This document shows, piece after piece, positions 1 to 5,379 of a DNA stretch of 6,329 nucleotides; position 1 is the first letter of the stretch, and each line of letters opens with the position of its first letter. The notes under the pieces are model-generated. The model was not told the DNA's origin and did no database searches. It saw only the letters and a program-made list of their open reading frames with translations. Source of the stretch: Bacillota bacterium (GTDB lineage Bacteria > Vulcanimicrobiota > JAMDEM01). Both the position numbers and the translations under genes were made by a program. Location of the stretch: NCBI GenBank assembly GCA_023486985.1, contig JAMDEM010000194.1, positions 1 to 6,329 on the forward strand. The letters run 5' to 3'.

Positions 1-41
1 CTACCCCGTGGCTTGGTCTTTCGGGTTTTGGAGATAATCCC
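1..41. repeat. Left arm of a 41-bp perfect inverted repeat
   Basis: The reverse complement of 1-41 is identical to 486-526 at every base; position 42 breaks the match. The arm reaches the window's first base, so it could be longer outside the window. It supplies the final 13 codons and the stop of the leftward ORF. It is most simply read as an assembly or amplification chimera at a contig end, or as a real local inversion-duplication. Confidence 0.95.
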
Positions 42-252
42 CTCCGCCGTCGGTCATTCTTTTGCGGAGCTGTTTTAAAATTTCTTTTGCCTGGGGCGAA
101 AGTTCCACTGCATCGGTAAGAAGAAGGGCAAGAGCAACGGAATCATCAACTTCCCTGAAAATATTAGGCTTTACAGACTGTGGAGCCTGCTGGCGGATAA
201 CCTGAATATGCTGCTGGTCATACCTGAAAAACTGGGGACCTTCAATCTTCAC
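1..252 (-). CDS. Small hypothetical protein, 3' end probably chimeric
   Basis: I do not recognise this 83-residue protein. It starts at GTG (252-250), preceded on the minus strand by GAGGTGA at good spacing and by a convincing promoter, so the 5' end looks like a real gene. It has no signal peptide or membrane segment. The N-terminal part is Gln-rich (residues 13-25). The stretch VELSPQAKEILKQLRKRM (about 49-66) looks like an amphipathic helix, and its LSPQA core faintly resembles the tail of FlgM-type or other small Firmicutes proteins, which is too little for a call. Residues 71-83 and the TAG stop are encoded by positions 1-41, an exact reverse complement of 486-526 inside the neighbouring CoA-binding gene, read in another frame. 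The natural protein therefore most likely diverges after about residue 70, and its true C-terminus is unknown. It is transcribed divergently from the next gene. Confidence 0.55.
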   Translation of the reverse strand: MKIEGPQFFRYDQQHIQVIRQQAPQSVKPNIFREVDDSVALALLLTDAVELSPQAKEILKQLRKRMTDGGGDYLQNPKDQATG

Positions 253-290
253 AAACAGTTCACCTCAAATATACTCCGGCTTTCGATAAA

Positions 291-319
291 ATTATAACTT
301 ATCAGCAAACTAATAACAA
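291..319 (-). promoter_or_regulatory. Sigma-70/A-type promoter for the leftward gene
   Basis: On the minus strand TTGTTA (319-314) and a perfect TATAAT (296-291) are separated by exactly 17 bases. Four of six bases match the -35 consensus. Transcription would start near 284, leaving a leader of about 30 bases that contains the GAGGTGA Shine-Dalgarno site before the GTG start at 252. This is inferred from motif match and spacing only. Confidence 0.6.
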
Positions 320-332
320 TATCAATGTGAGA

Positions 333-362
333 TTAAATCTTAACCGGCAAAAAATTTATACT
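333..362 (+). promoter_or_regulatory. Weak candidate promoter for the CoA-binding gene
   Basis: TATACT (357-362) would serve as a -10 box. The best-placed upstream hexamer is TTAAAT (333-338), 18 bases away, with only three of six consensus matches. The divergent arrangement requires a rightward promoter somewhere in 253-432, and this is the best candidate I see. The region is AT-rich, so chance matches are likely. Confidence 0.25.
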
Positions 363-419
363 TTAAAATGAACAACTCAGGATGATTCAAAACTTCCGTT
401 ATCTGGGTAAAAGGATAGC

Positions 420-427
420 AGGGGTGA
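420..427 (+). promoter_or_regulatory. Shine-Dalgarno site deciding the start at 433
   Basis: AGGGGTGA lies five bases before ATG 433. The in-frame upstream ATG at 382 has no comparable site and would add 17 residues that do not look like the family's N-terminus. I therefore choose 433. Confidence 0.75.
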
Positions 428-432
428 TAAAG

Positions 433-834
433 ATGAATGAAAATATTGCCGAAATTTTTAAAAAATACAAAAAAATAGCCGTGGTGGGATTATCTCCAAA
501 ACCCGAAAGACCAAGCCACGGGGTAGCAAAGTATCTAAAAGAGCAGGGGTATAAAATAATTCCCGTTAACCCCGGAGTATCAGAAGTTCTGGGAGAAAAA
601 GCTTACCCAGATATTTCCTCTATCCCTGAAACAGTGGAAATCGTGGATATCTTCAGACGCCCGGAAGAGGTAATGCCTGTTATTGATGAAGCAATTAAAA
701 TCGGCGCAAAGGTTGTCTGGATGCAGGAAGGCGTCATAAATGGAGAAGCTGCCCGCAAGGCGGAGTCGGCTGGACTGCAGGTTGTAATGGACCGCTGTAT
801 GTACAAGGAGCATGCCCGCCTGCAAAAGGTTTAA
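433..834 (+). CDS. CoA-binding domain protein (YccU/YneT-like)
   Basis: This is a small cytoplasmic Rossmann-fold protein of the CoA_binding_2 family, related to the CoA-binding domain of succinyl-CoA synthetase. The family binds CoA-type cofactors, but its physiological role is poorly defined. From ATG 433 it has 133 residues, the usual family length. Visible family signatures are the nucleotide-binding strand and loop VVGLSPKPERPSHGVAKYL (17-35), PVNP (44-47), VDIFRRPE (71-78), VWMQEGV (95-101) and the C-terminal MDRCMYKEHARL (119-130) with its conserved Cys. The gene appears intact. It lies 69 bases before priA in the same direction and could be co-transcribed with it. Codons in 486-526, covering the conserved loop, are duplicated in inverted orientation at the left edge of the window. 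Because they encode the family motif here, this is the original copy. The family call is confident; the biological role is not known. Confidence 0.9.
   Translation: MNENIAEIFKKYKKIAVVGLSPKPERPSHGVAKYLKEQGYKIIPVNPGVSEVLGEKAYPDISSIPETVEIVDIFRRPEEVMPVIDEAIKIGAKVVWMQEGVINGEAARKAESAGLQVVMDRCMYKEHARLQKV
486..526. repeat. Right arm of the 41-bp inverted repeat, original copy
   Basis: This arm lies in the conserved VGLSPKPERPSHGV loop of the CoA-binding gene, where it keeps an open frame and encodes family-conserved residues. The copy at 1-41 is read in a different frame and encodes nothing recognisable. This arm is therefore the source. The arms are 444 bases apart. Confidence 0.95.
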
Positions 835-889
835 GGAAAACAGAAGAGAATACAATCAGGAATATTTAGAAATCAATTGCGACTAATCC

Positions 890-895
890 AGAGGG
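890..895 (+). promoter_or_regulatory. Shine-Dalgarno site deciding the priA start at GTG 904
   Basis: AGAGGG is followed by eight bases and then GTG 904. The in-frame TTG at 877 has no purine-rich site at the right distance. The 904 start also places the typical PriA N-terminal strand (AGVVVDLP) right at the beginning of the protein. Confidence 0.7.
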
Positions 896-903
896 AATAT
901 CAA

Positions 904-2919
904 GTGGCGGAAAACGAATATGCCGGAGTGGTTGTAGATTTACCTAAAATCCAGGTGGATCGCACTTTTACGTATAAAATCCCCGAAGAACTCAAAGGCA
1001 GAGTGATGCAGGGTTCTTCTGTTCTTGTTCCTTTTGGAAGCAGAAAGATTGCCGGCTTTGTTGTGGAGTTATCTTCCAATCCGCCTGACAGCTCCGGTGA
1101 ATCCGAACCTTTTAAGATAAAGGAAATTTCAAAACTTCTATATCCAGAACCTTTGCTCAACAAAGAATTTTTGGAACTTGCCCGCTGGATGTGTGATTAT
1201 TATGGATGCTTTCTTATAGACGCGGTTAACTCGATAATTCCATCACCGGTAAGAGGCTCAAGGAAGGGAAAAGGAAAAATGGAGAAAGATTCAAAGGCTT
1301 ACTACCAGCGCCCGGAAAAGCTTACATCCGGGCAATCTTCCGCCCTTAAAGCAATTACCGAAGGTCTTTTAAGAAAAAAAGCCTCCGCAATACTTATACA
1401 CGGCGTAACAGCCAGCGGGAAAACAGAAGTCTACTTAAGAGCTATTCAATCCGCTCTTGAAGCCGGGAGGGCGAGCATCGTTTTAGTCCCGGAGATTGCT
1501 CTTACCCCGCAGGCAATAGAAAGATTCCAGGGAAGATTTAAAAACGAGATAGCCGTGCTTCATTCCGCCCTTGCCCCGGCGGAGAGAAAAGCCCAGTGGT
1601 GGAGGATTAAAAGCGGCGAAGCAAAAGTTGTTCTCGGCACCCGGTCGGCTGTTTTTGCGCCCATGTCAAACATCGGGCTGATTATAATTGATGAAGAACA
1701 CGAGCCCTCCTACAAGCAGGAAAATACGCCACGGTATAATGCAAGACAGATTGCCATTCTGAGGGCAAAAAATCATAATTCCCTGGTGCTGCTGGGAAGC
1801 GCCACTCCTTCCCTTGAAAGTTTTTACTGGGCAAAAAGCGGAAAATACAAACTCTGCACTATCTCGGAAAGAGTTGAGCGCTGGTCCCTGCCGCAGGTTG
1901 AAATTGTTGATATGCGTAAATCCGAAAAACAAGGAATATTCAGCAATGCTCTTATAAAGGAGATGGAGTCTGTCCTTTATAGAAAAGAGCAAATAATTCT
2001 TTTTCTTAACCGAAGGGGGTTTTCAAGTTATCTTCTCTGCCAGGAATGCGGCCACGTGATTAAATGCCCCCACTGCGATATTTCAATGACTTACCATATG
2101 CCGGAAAAATCAATTCTCTGTCATTATTGTTATCATAAGCTTCCGGCGCCTGAGTCCTGCCCATCCTGCGGAAGCTATAAAATCAAATATCAAAGTATGG
2201 GCACGCAGAAAGTTGAAGAAGAGCTGAAAAAACTTTTTCCCGGTGAATCCTGCCTGAGAATGGATAAAGATACAACCCTTGAGCGGGGCTCTCATTCAAA
2301 AATACTTGGTGCCTTTTCTCGAGGTGATGCAAGAATCCTGCTGGGAACCCAGATGATTGCCAAGGGATTGGATTTTCCTGCCGTTACGCTGGTTGGAGTA
2401 ATAACGGCTGACGTTGCCCTTAACATGCCGGACTTCCGGGCAACAGAAAGAGCTTTCCAGCTTTTAATGCAGGTTGCCGGAAGGTCGGGCAGGGGAAATG
2501 CCCCCGGCAAAGTCATAATCCAGACATTCAATCCCGAGCATCCCGGCATAAAAGCTGCGGCTCTTCATGATTATCACAATTTCTATGAATCAGAAATATC
2601 GGCAAGGGAGGAACTCAATTTCCCGCCTTTTTCTCATCTTGTCAATCTTATTTTCTGGTCGGAGAGAGAAGAATCCGCTCCAGCCATGGCTGAGGAATTT
2701 GCTTTAAAGCTTAAAGACAAAAAAGCGGAAGGCTTTCAACTGCTTGGTCCTGCGCCCTGCCCCATTCCCAGGTTAAGAAAAAAATTCAGATGGCACATCA
2801 TTATTAAAACCCGTAAAGTGCAGGAAATTGTTCGAATTTTGCGAAGTAATATATCAGAATTGAAACTGCCTGAAAAATCAGGTATAACTATTGACGTTGA
2901 CCCGTATACATTATTATAA
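904..2919 (+). CDS. priA: Primosomal protein N', replication-restart helicase PriA
   Basis: PriA is the superfamily 2 3'-5' DNA helicase that recognises stalled forks and D-loops and directs reloading of the replicative helicase. From GTG 904 the protein has 671 residues. The order is: 3'-DNA-binding domain (about 1-100, with FTYKIPE and VLVPFG); helicase lobe 1 with Walker A GVTASGKT (167-174) and DEEH (263-266); lobe 2 carrying an inserted zinc module with eight Cys (379, 382, 388, 391, 406, 409, 419, 422), enough for two zinc ions; motif V GTQMIAKGLDF (481-491); motif VI QVAGRSGRG (523-531); and the C-terminal domain. Two points are odd. Only a short basic linker (about 115-140) joins the DNA-binding domain to the helicase, so the winged-helix domain appears largely missing and the protein is shorter than the usual 730-800 residues. 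Walker A has Ala where GVTGSGKT is usual. All other catalytic motifs are intact, so I expect an active enzyme. It is followed 20 bases later by an exported-protein gene. Confidence 0.97.
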   Translation: MAENEYAGVVVDLPKIQVDRTFTYKIPEELKGRVMQGSSVLVPFGSRKIAGFVVELSSNPPDSSGESEPFKIKEISKLLYPEPLLNKEFLELARWMCDYYGCFLIDAVNSIIPSPVRGSRKGKGKMEKDSKAYYQRPEKLTSGQSSALKAITEGLLRKKASAILIHGVTASGKTEVYLRAIQSALEAGRASIVLVPEIALTPQAIERFQGRFKNEIAVLHSALAPAERKAQWWRIKSGEAKVVLGTRSAVFAPMSNIGLIIIDEEHEPSYKQENTPRYNARQIAILRAKNHNSLVLLGSATPSLESFYWAKSGKYKLCTISERVERWSLPQVEIVDMRKSEKQGIFSNALIKEMESVLYRKEQIILFLNRRGFSSYLLCQECGHVIKCPHCDISMTYHMPEKSILCHYCYHKLPAPESCPSCGSYKIKYQSMGTQKVEEELKKLFPGESCLRMDKDTTLERGSHSKILGAFSRGDARILLGTQMIAKGLDFPAVTLVGVITADVALNMPDFRATERAFQLLMQVAGRSGRGNAPGKVIIQTFNPEHPGIKAAALHDYHNFYESEISAREELNFPPFSHLVNLIFWSEREESAPAMAEEFALKLKDKKAEGFQLLGPAPCPIPRLRKKFRWHIIIKTRKVQEIVRILRSNISELKLPEKSGITIDVDPYTLL

Positions 2920-2939
2920 ATCTAAAGGGGGCAAAAAAA

Positions 2940-3821
2940 ATGAAAAAAATTCTCCTGACAGTTCTGGTTGTTGCCGCTATGGCAGGGATGATAGCGGTTG
3001 CTTACGCCCAGCTTAAAGTCTTCGTTCTTAACCAGCCCTTTAAGGCTGAGATACTCGAGCAAAAAGGCGTTCTTTATGCTCCGCTGGAAAAACTTCTGCC
3101 GGCTTTGAAGACCGACTGGAAGCAGACCGGAAATACAGTGGAACTTACCAAAGTTGCGAAGCCCGGTGACTGCCAGCCTATAAAAGGCAGCGACCTTACC
3201 TTTGTGTATAACGGTAAAAATTTCACGGCTTTAACTTTTGTAAAAAAGGGTGTTCTTTATGCGGGAATGAAGAGTTTTATCGAAGGGATGGGCGGGGTTT
3301 ACAGCTATGACCCTGACTACGGAATAGCAGATATAGCACTTCCCATGAGTGCAAAACAAATTCAGACTTTGAAGGAAAACCAGCCCTTTGCCATAATCCC
3401 TGCATCAACTCCGTCGCCGTCACCCTCTGAAACCTCATCTCCGGATGCAACACCGGCGCCCTCGCCTACTGCAACCGGCGGGAAAGAAGAGAAGGAACCA
3501 ATTGTTGCAACAGAGCAGCACTATCAAAATTATAATCCACAGAACCAGGGTATGGGCGGTGAGATGAGAGGTCAGGTAAGAATAGAAAATACTGGCGACG
3601 TTGATGTAAAGAATGTAAGAATACTTCTGCATTTTTATGACGGAGACGGAAAAGATATTAGAGACCCTATAATATGGGATTTCAGTATCATGAAGCCCGG
3701 CCAGGTAGAAATGAAAGACTTTTACTGGCTTAATCCAAATCCTCTTATGATAATAACGCCAAAGACGGAAGTAAAACATGACAAAATAGAAAAAAAGAAA
3801 AAAGATGAGACAAAAAAATAA
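2940..3821 (+). CDS. Exported stalk-domain protein, paralog 1
   Basis: This is a secreted or surface protein of 293 residues with unknown function. A Shine-Dalgarno site AGGGGG (2926-2931) lies eight bases before ATG. Residues 1-23 form a signal peptide (KK n-region, long hydrophobic core, AYA then Gln). There is no lipobox Cys, so it is not a lipoprotein. Residues about 25-135 resemble the copper amine oxidase N-terminal-like (stalk) fold, as two half-repeats: NQPFKAEILEQKGVLYAPLE and a second around VKKGVLYAGMKSFIEGMGG. Residues about 150-185 are a Pro/Ser/Thr-rich linker. Residues about 205-275 form a beta domain like FxLYD modules (GQVRIENTGDVDVKNVRI, then HFYDGDGK), ending in FYWLNPNPLM. 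The tail (276-293) is very Lys-rich. The stalk family name does not imply copper binding or amine oxidase activity. The architecture is shared with the downstream paralog. The domain calls are moderately confident; the function is unassigned. Confidence 0.85.
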   Translation: MKKILLTVLVVAAMAGMIAVAYAQLKVFVLNQPFKAEILEQKGVLYAPLEKLLPALKTDWKQTGNTVELTKVAKPGDCQPIKGSDLTFVYNGKNFTALTFVKKGVLYAGMKSFIEGMGGVYSYDPDYGIADIALPMSAKQIQTLKENQPFAIIPASTPSPSPSETSSPDATPAPSPTATGGKEEKEPIVATEQHYQNYNPQNQGMGGEMRGQVRIENTGDVDVKNVRILLHFYDGDGKDIRDPIIWDFSIMKPGQVEMKDFYWLNPNPLMIITPKTEVKHDKIEKKKKDETKK

Positions 3822-3852
3822 ACAAAGGTGCGCCCCGACCGAACAGGAAGGG

Positions 3853-3867
3853 TTTAGCGAAGCTAAA
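3853..3867. repeat. Mini-hairpin with GAA loop
   Basis: TTTAGC-GAA-GCTAAA is a perfect six-pair stem with a three-base loop. Its centre is GCGAAGC, which is known as an exceptionally stable DNA mini-hairpin. The following bases are AGCACGGG, so there is no T-run and it is not a typical terminator on the plus strand. Confidence 0.75.
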
Positions 3868-3872
3868 AGCAC

Positions 3873-3933
3873 GGGTTTTGGCTGGAACTTCTTGGCGGAG
3901 CGGATGCGCAGCCTAGAAGGTTCCGCAAAACCC
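3873..3933. repeat. Large imperfect palindrome, 61 bases
   Basis: The arms pair as GGGTTTTG (3873-3880) with CAAAACCC (3926-3933), GGAAC (3884-3888) with GTTCC (3920-3924), TTCT (3889-3892) with AGAA (3915-3918), and GGC (3894-3896) with GCC (3911-3913). That gives twenty Watson-Crick pairs with small bulges and a 14-base loop. The length and bulged form fit a REP- or MITE-like intergenic repeat or a structured RNA. The sequence after it (CTGATTTC) is not a terminator tract. Confidence 0.7.
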
Positions 3934-3949
3934 TGATTTCAAGGATGAA

Positions 3950-3973
3950 GCCGAGCCTCTCGCTCGGCGAGAG
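3950..3973. repeat. Two overlapping alternative hairpins
   Basis: GCCGAG (3950-3955) pairs with CTCGGC (3963-3968) around a seven-base loop. Overlapping it, CTCTCGC (3957-3963) pairs with GCGAGAG (3967-3973) around TCG. Both stems are perfect, and they cannot form together because they share 3963 and 3967-3968. Confidence 0.6.
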
Positions 3974-4008
3974 CAAAGCGGAAAATTAAATTTGTTTTGC
4001 GGCATGAG

Positions 4009-4031
4009 ACTCCGCAGCAAGACTGCGGAGT
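4009..4031. repeat. Perfect hairpin in the leader of paralog 2
   Basis: ACTCCGCAG (4009-4017) and CTGCGGAGT (4023-4031) form a perfect nine-pair stem with loop CAAGA. It ends 17 bases before the Shine-Dalgarno site of the following gene and has no T-run after it. It could stabilise or shape the mRNA leader, or be a protein-binding palindrome. No function can be assigned from sequence. Confidence 0.65.
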
Positions 4032-4048
4032 ATTCCAATCACAAGATA

Positions 4049-4054
4049 GAGGTG
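4049..4054 (+). promoter_or_regulatory. Shine-Dalgarno site deciding the start at GTG 4061
   Basis: GAGGTG is followed by six bases and GTG 4061. Starting there places the signal peptide at the N-terminus. The earlier in-frame ATG at 3992 would put 23 polar residues, encoded by the 4009-4031 hairpin region, before it. Confidence 0.8.
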
Positions 4055-4060
4055 GTTAAG

Positions 4061-4843
4061 GTGAAGAATTATCTTAAAATTTTTATGCTTGTAATGATAA
4101 TAACCTTCCTGGCTGCAGCCGCAGTTTCAGCGGCTAATCCGCAGATTTTCATCAGAAACCAGCCGTTTAAAGAGAAAGTCTTTTTACAGAAAGGAGACCC
4201 CTTTGTTCCCCTTGAAGCTCTGCTTAAGGCTTTAAAATTCGGCTGGAGTATTGATGAAAACTGTAACGTTAATATTCTGCCAGCGCCCGGAGGGAAAGAA
4301 ACATCCATTAAACTTGCCCCCTACAAGCTTTCTTTTCAGGAGAAAGTTATTTCTGCGGAAGTATTTACAAAAGACAATATTGTATTTGTAAATTTAAAAA
4401 ACTTTTCAACTGCACTCGGTGCAACATATAACTATAATAAAGAAAACAACATCGTTGATGTGCTTTTCCCAAAAACAGTTGTACCGGTGACGTTTGCAAT
4501 ACCAAAGCCTGTGCCGTCACCAGCTGAAAAAGTAGCAGCTCCCACTGCTTCTCAAAACTCTCCAAGCGGAGAACTGATAGTAATCTCCAAACCGGAAGTG
4601 TCTAATGAGAGCAGCGGATTAGGAGGCACAAGAGTTACTGCAAATGTTAAAAATATTTCGAACTATACAATAGAAAACATTAAGCTTACCTGTGCTTTTA
4701 CTCTTGATGACGGCTCTGAAGCTTACAAAGATGTCAAAATAATAAAGCTTGCCGGAGGGGAAACTCAGAAAGTTGAATTTTACTGGACCAACCCCAGCAG
4801 TCTAATGGTTTCAGTAAAAGTCAAAGCTGAATATCCAAAATAA
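4061..4843 (+). CDS. Exported stalk-domain protein, paralog 2
   Basis: This 260-residue exported protein has unknown function and is a diverged tandem copy of the upstream gene. Residues 1-24 form a signal peptide (MKNYLK, hydrophobic core, VSA then Ala-Asn), with no lipobox. The stalk-like region (about 25-138) again has two halves: NQPFKEKVFLQKGDPFVPLEALLKAL, here split at 33-52 and 53-58, and one around NIVFVNLKNFSTALGATYNY. A shorter Pro-rich linker covers about 143-170. The C-terminal beta domain (about 172-258) keeps the paralog signature FYWTNPSSLM (240-249) but lacks the Lys-rich tail of the first copy. Shared landmarks are NQPFK, QKG, PLE, LLxAL and FYWxNPxxLM. The linkers and loops differ in sequence and length, so the duplication is not recent. 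It ends 16 bases before def and is probably co-transcribed with def and fmt. A surface or cell-envelope scaffold or adhesion role is possible but not shown. Confidence 0.85.
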   Translation: MKNYLKIFMLVMIITFLAAAAVSAANPQIFIRNQPFKEKVFLQKGDPFVPLEALLKALKFGWSIDENCNVNILPAPGGKETSIKLAPYKLSFQEKVISAEVFTKDNIVFVNLKNFSTALGATYNYNKENNIVDVLFPKTVVPVTFAIPKPVPSPAEKVAAPTASQNSPSGELIVISKPEVSNESSGLGGTRVTANVKNISNYTIENIKLTCAFTLDDGSEAYKDVKIIKLAGGETQKVEFYWTNPSSLMVSVKVKAEYPK

Positions 4844-4859
4844 ATAAAAGGAGCGGTTA

Positions 4860-5366
4860 ATGTCTAAAAGAGCTGTCCGGAAGTTAGAGGACCCTGTTCT
4901 TAGAAAAAAAGCAAAAAATGTGGAAAAAATTGATCCTCTCCTTCTTCACACCATGGAGGACATGCTGGAAACCATGTATGAAAGCATCGGGGTAGGACTT
5001 GCAGGTCCCCAGATAGGTATTTCAAAAAGAACAGTTGTCATTGATATAGGAGAAGGACCGGTAAAACTTATCAATCCAAAGATAATAAGTAAGGAAGGCT
5101 CACAAATAGGACTTGAAGGATGCCTGAGCATTCCCGGTATATACGGAGATGTTGACAGGGCTGAAAAGGTAACCCTTAAGGCTCAGAACGAAAAAGGAGA
5201 AATAATTAAGATAGAAGCAGAAGGGTTTATGGCAAGAGTAATTCAGCATGAGCTGGACCATCTTGACGGCGTGCTTTTTATTGATAAAGCCACCAACATC
5301 AGGAAAGCTGAAGAGATAGAGGAGACGGAAAGCCAGGATTCAGAGCAGCCAAAATCGGTAATATAG
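4860..5366 (+). CDS. def: Peptide deformylase
   Basis: This cytoplasmic metalloenzyme removes the formyl group from the N-terminal Met of new proteins. A strong Shine-Dalgarno AAGGAG (4848-4853) lies six bases before ATG. The 168-residue length is normal. All three family motifs are present: motif 1 GVGLAGPQ (44-51), motif 2 EGCLS (86-90) with metal ligand Cys88, and motif 3 HELDH (130-134) with metal ligands His130 and His134 and catalytic Glu131. The one oddity is in motif 1, where the family usually has GLAAPQ; here the second Ala is Gly (position 49). This should be tolerable because the backbone and the Gln51 that line the active site are kept. The tail after residue 150 is acidic and rich in Glu, as in many short bacterial forms. 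fmt starts 13 bases downstream, the classic arrangement. Confidence 0.97.
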   Translation: MSKRAVRKLEDPVLRKKAKNVEKIDPLLLHTMEDMLETMYESIGVGLAGPQIGISKRTVVIDIGEGPVKLINPKIISKEGSQIGLEGCLSIPGIYGDVDRAEKVTLKAQNEKGEIIKIEAEGFMARVIQHELDHLDGVLFIDKATNIRKAEEIEETESQDSEQPKSVI

Positions 5367-5379
5367 CAGGGAAAAACTA

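Larger units (their letters stand above)
3822..4060. other. Gene-free structured intergenic region, 239 bases
   Basis: I see no credible coding frame here. The leftward frame over 3435-3872 is a shadow of paralog 1, and the rightward frame from 3992 lacks a Shine-Dalgarno site. The stretch to about 3980 looks richer in GC than the flanking genes and holds successive inverted repeats: 3853-3867, 3873-3933, 3950-3973 and 4009-4031. It may be a non-coding RNA, a dispersed intergenic repeat, or a processing or attenuation region between the two exported-protein genes. No hairpin is followed by a clear T-run, so none is a standard terminator. Confidence 0.7.

Noticed and set aside
382..432. Upstream ATG at 382 as the start of the CoA-binding gene
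   Set aside because: It has no Shine-Dalgarno site and adds 17 residues not typical of the family, while ATG 433 follows AGGGGTGA at ideal spacing and gives the usual length.
580..855. Leftward frames over the CoA-binding gene
   Set aside because: They lie antisense to a well-supported conserved gene, show no recognisable motifs and are most likely chance open frames.
877..903. TTG at 877 as the priA start
   Set aside because: There is no ribosome binding site before it; GTG 904 follows AGAGGG and matches the usual PriA N-terminus.
3435..3872. Leftward frame encoding a hydrophobic, Phe-rich protein
   Set aside because: It is antisense to paralog 1; its hydrophobic runs arise from the reverse complement of Lys-rich AAA/AAG codons and it has no Shine-Dalgarno support.
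3873..3940. 61-base palindrome as an intrinsic terminator for paralog 1
   Set aside because: The stem is followed by CTGATTTCAAGG rather than a T-run, and the stem contains several bulges and a large loop.
3992..4060. ATG at 3992 as the start of the second exported protein
   Set aside because: It would place a polar segment before the signal peptide and be encoded largely by a perfect hairpin; GTG 4061 has a clear Shine-Dalgarno site.
3822..4060. tRNA or CRISPR-like array in the structured region
   Set aside because: There is no cloverleaf with a T-loop and 3' acceptor, and no evenly spaced direct repeats with spacers; the repeats seen are short inverted ones.
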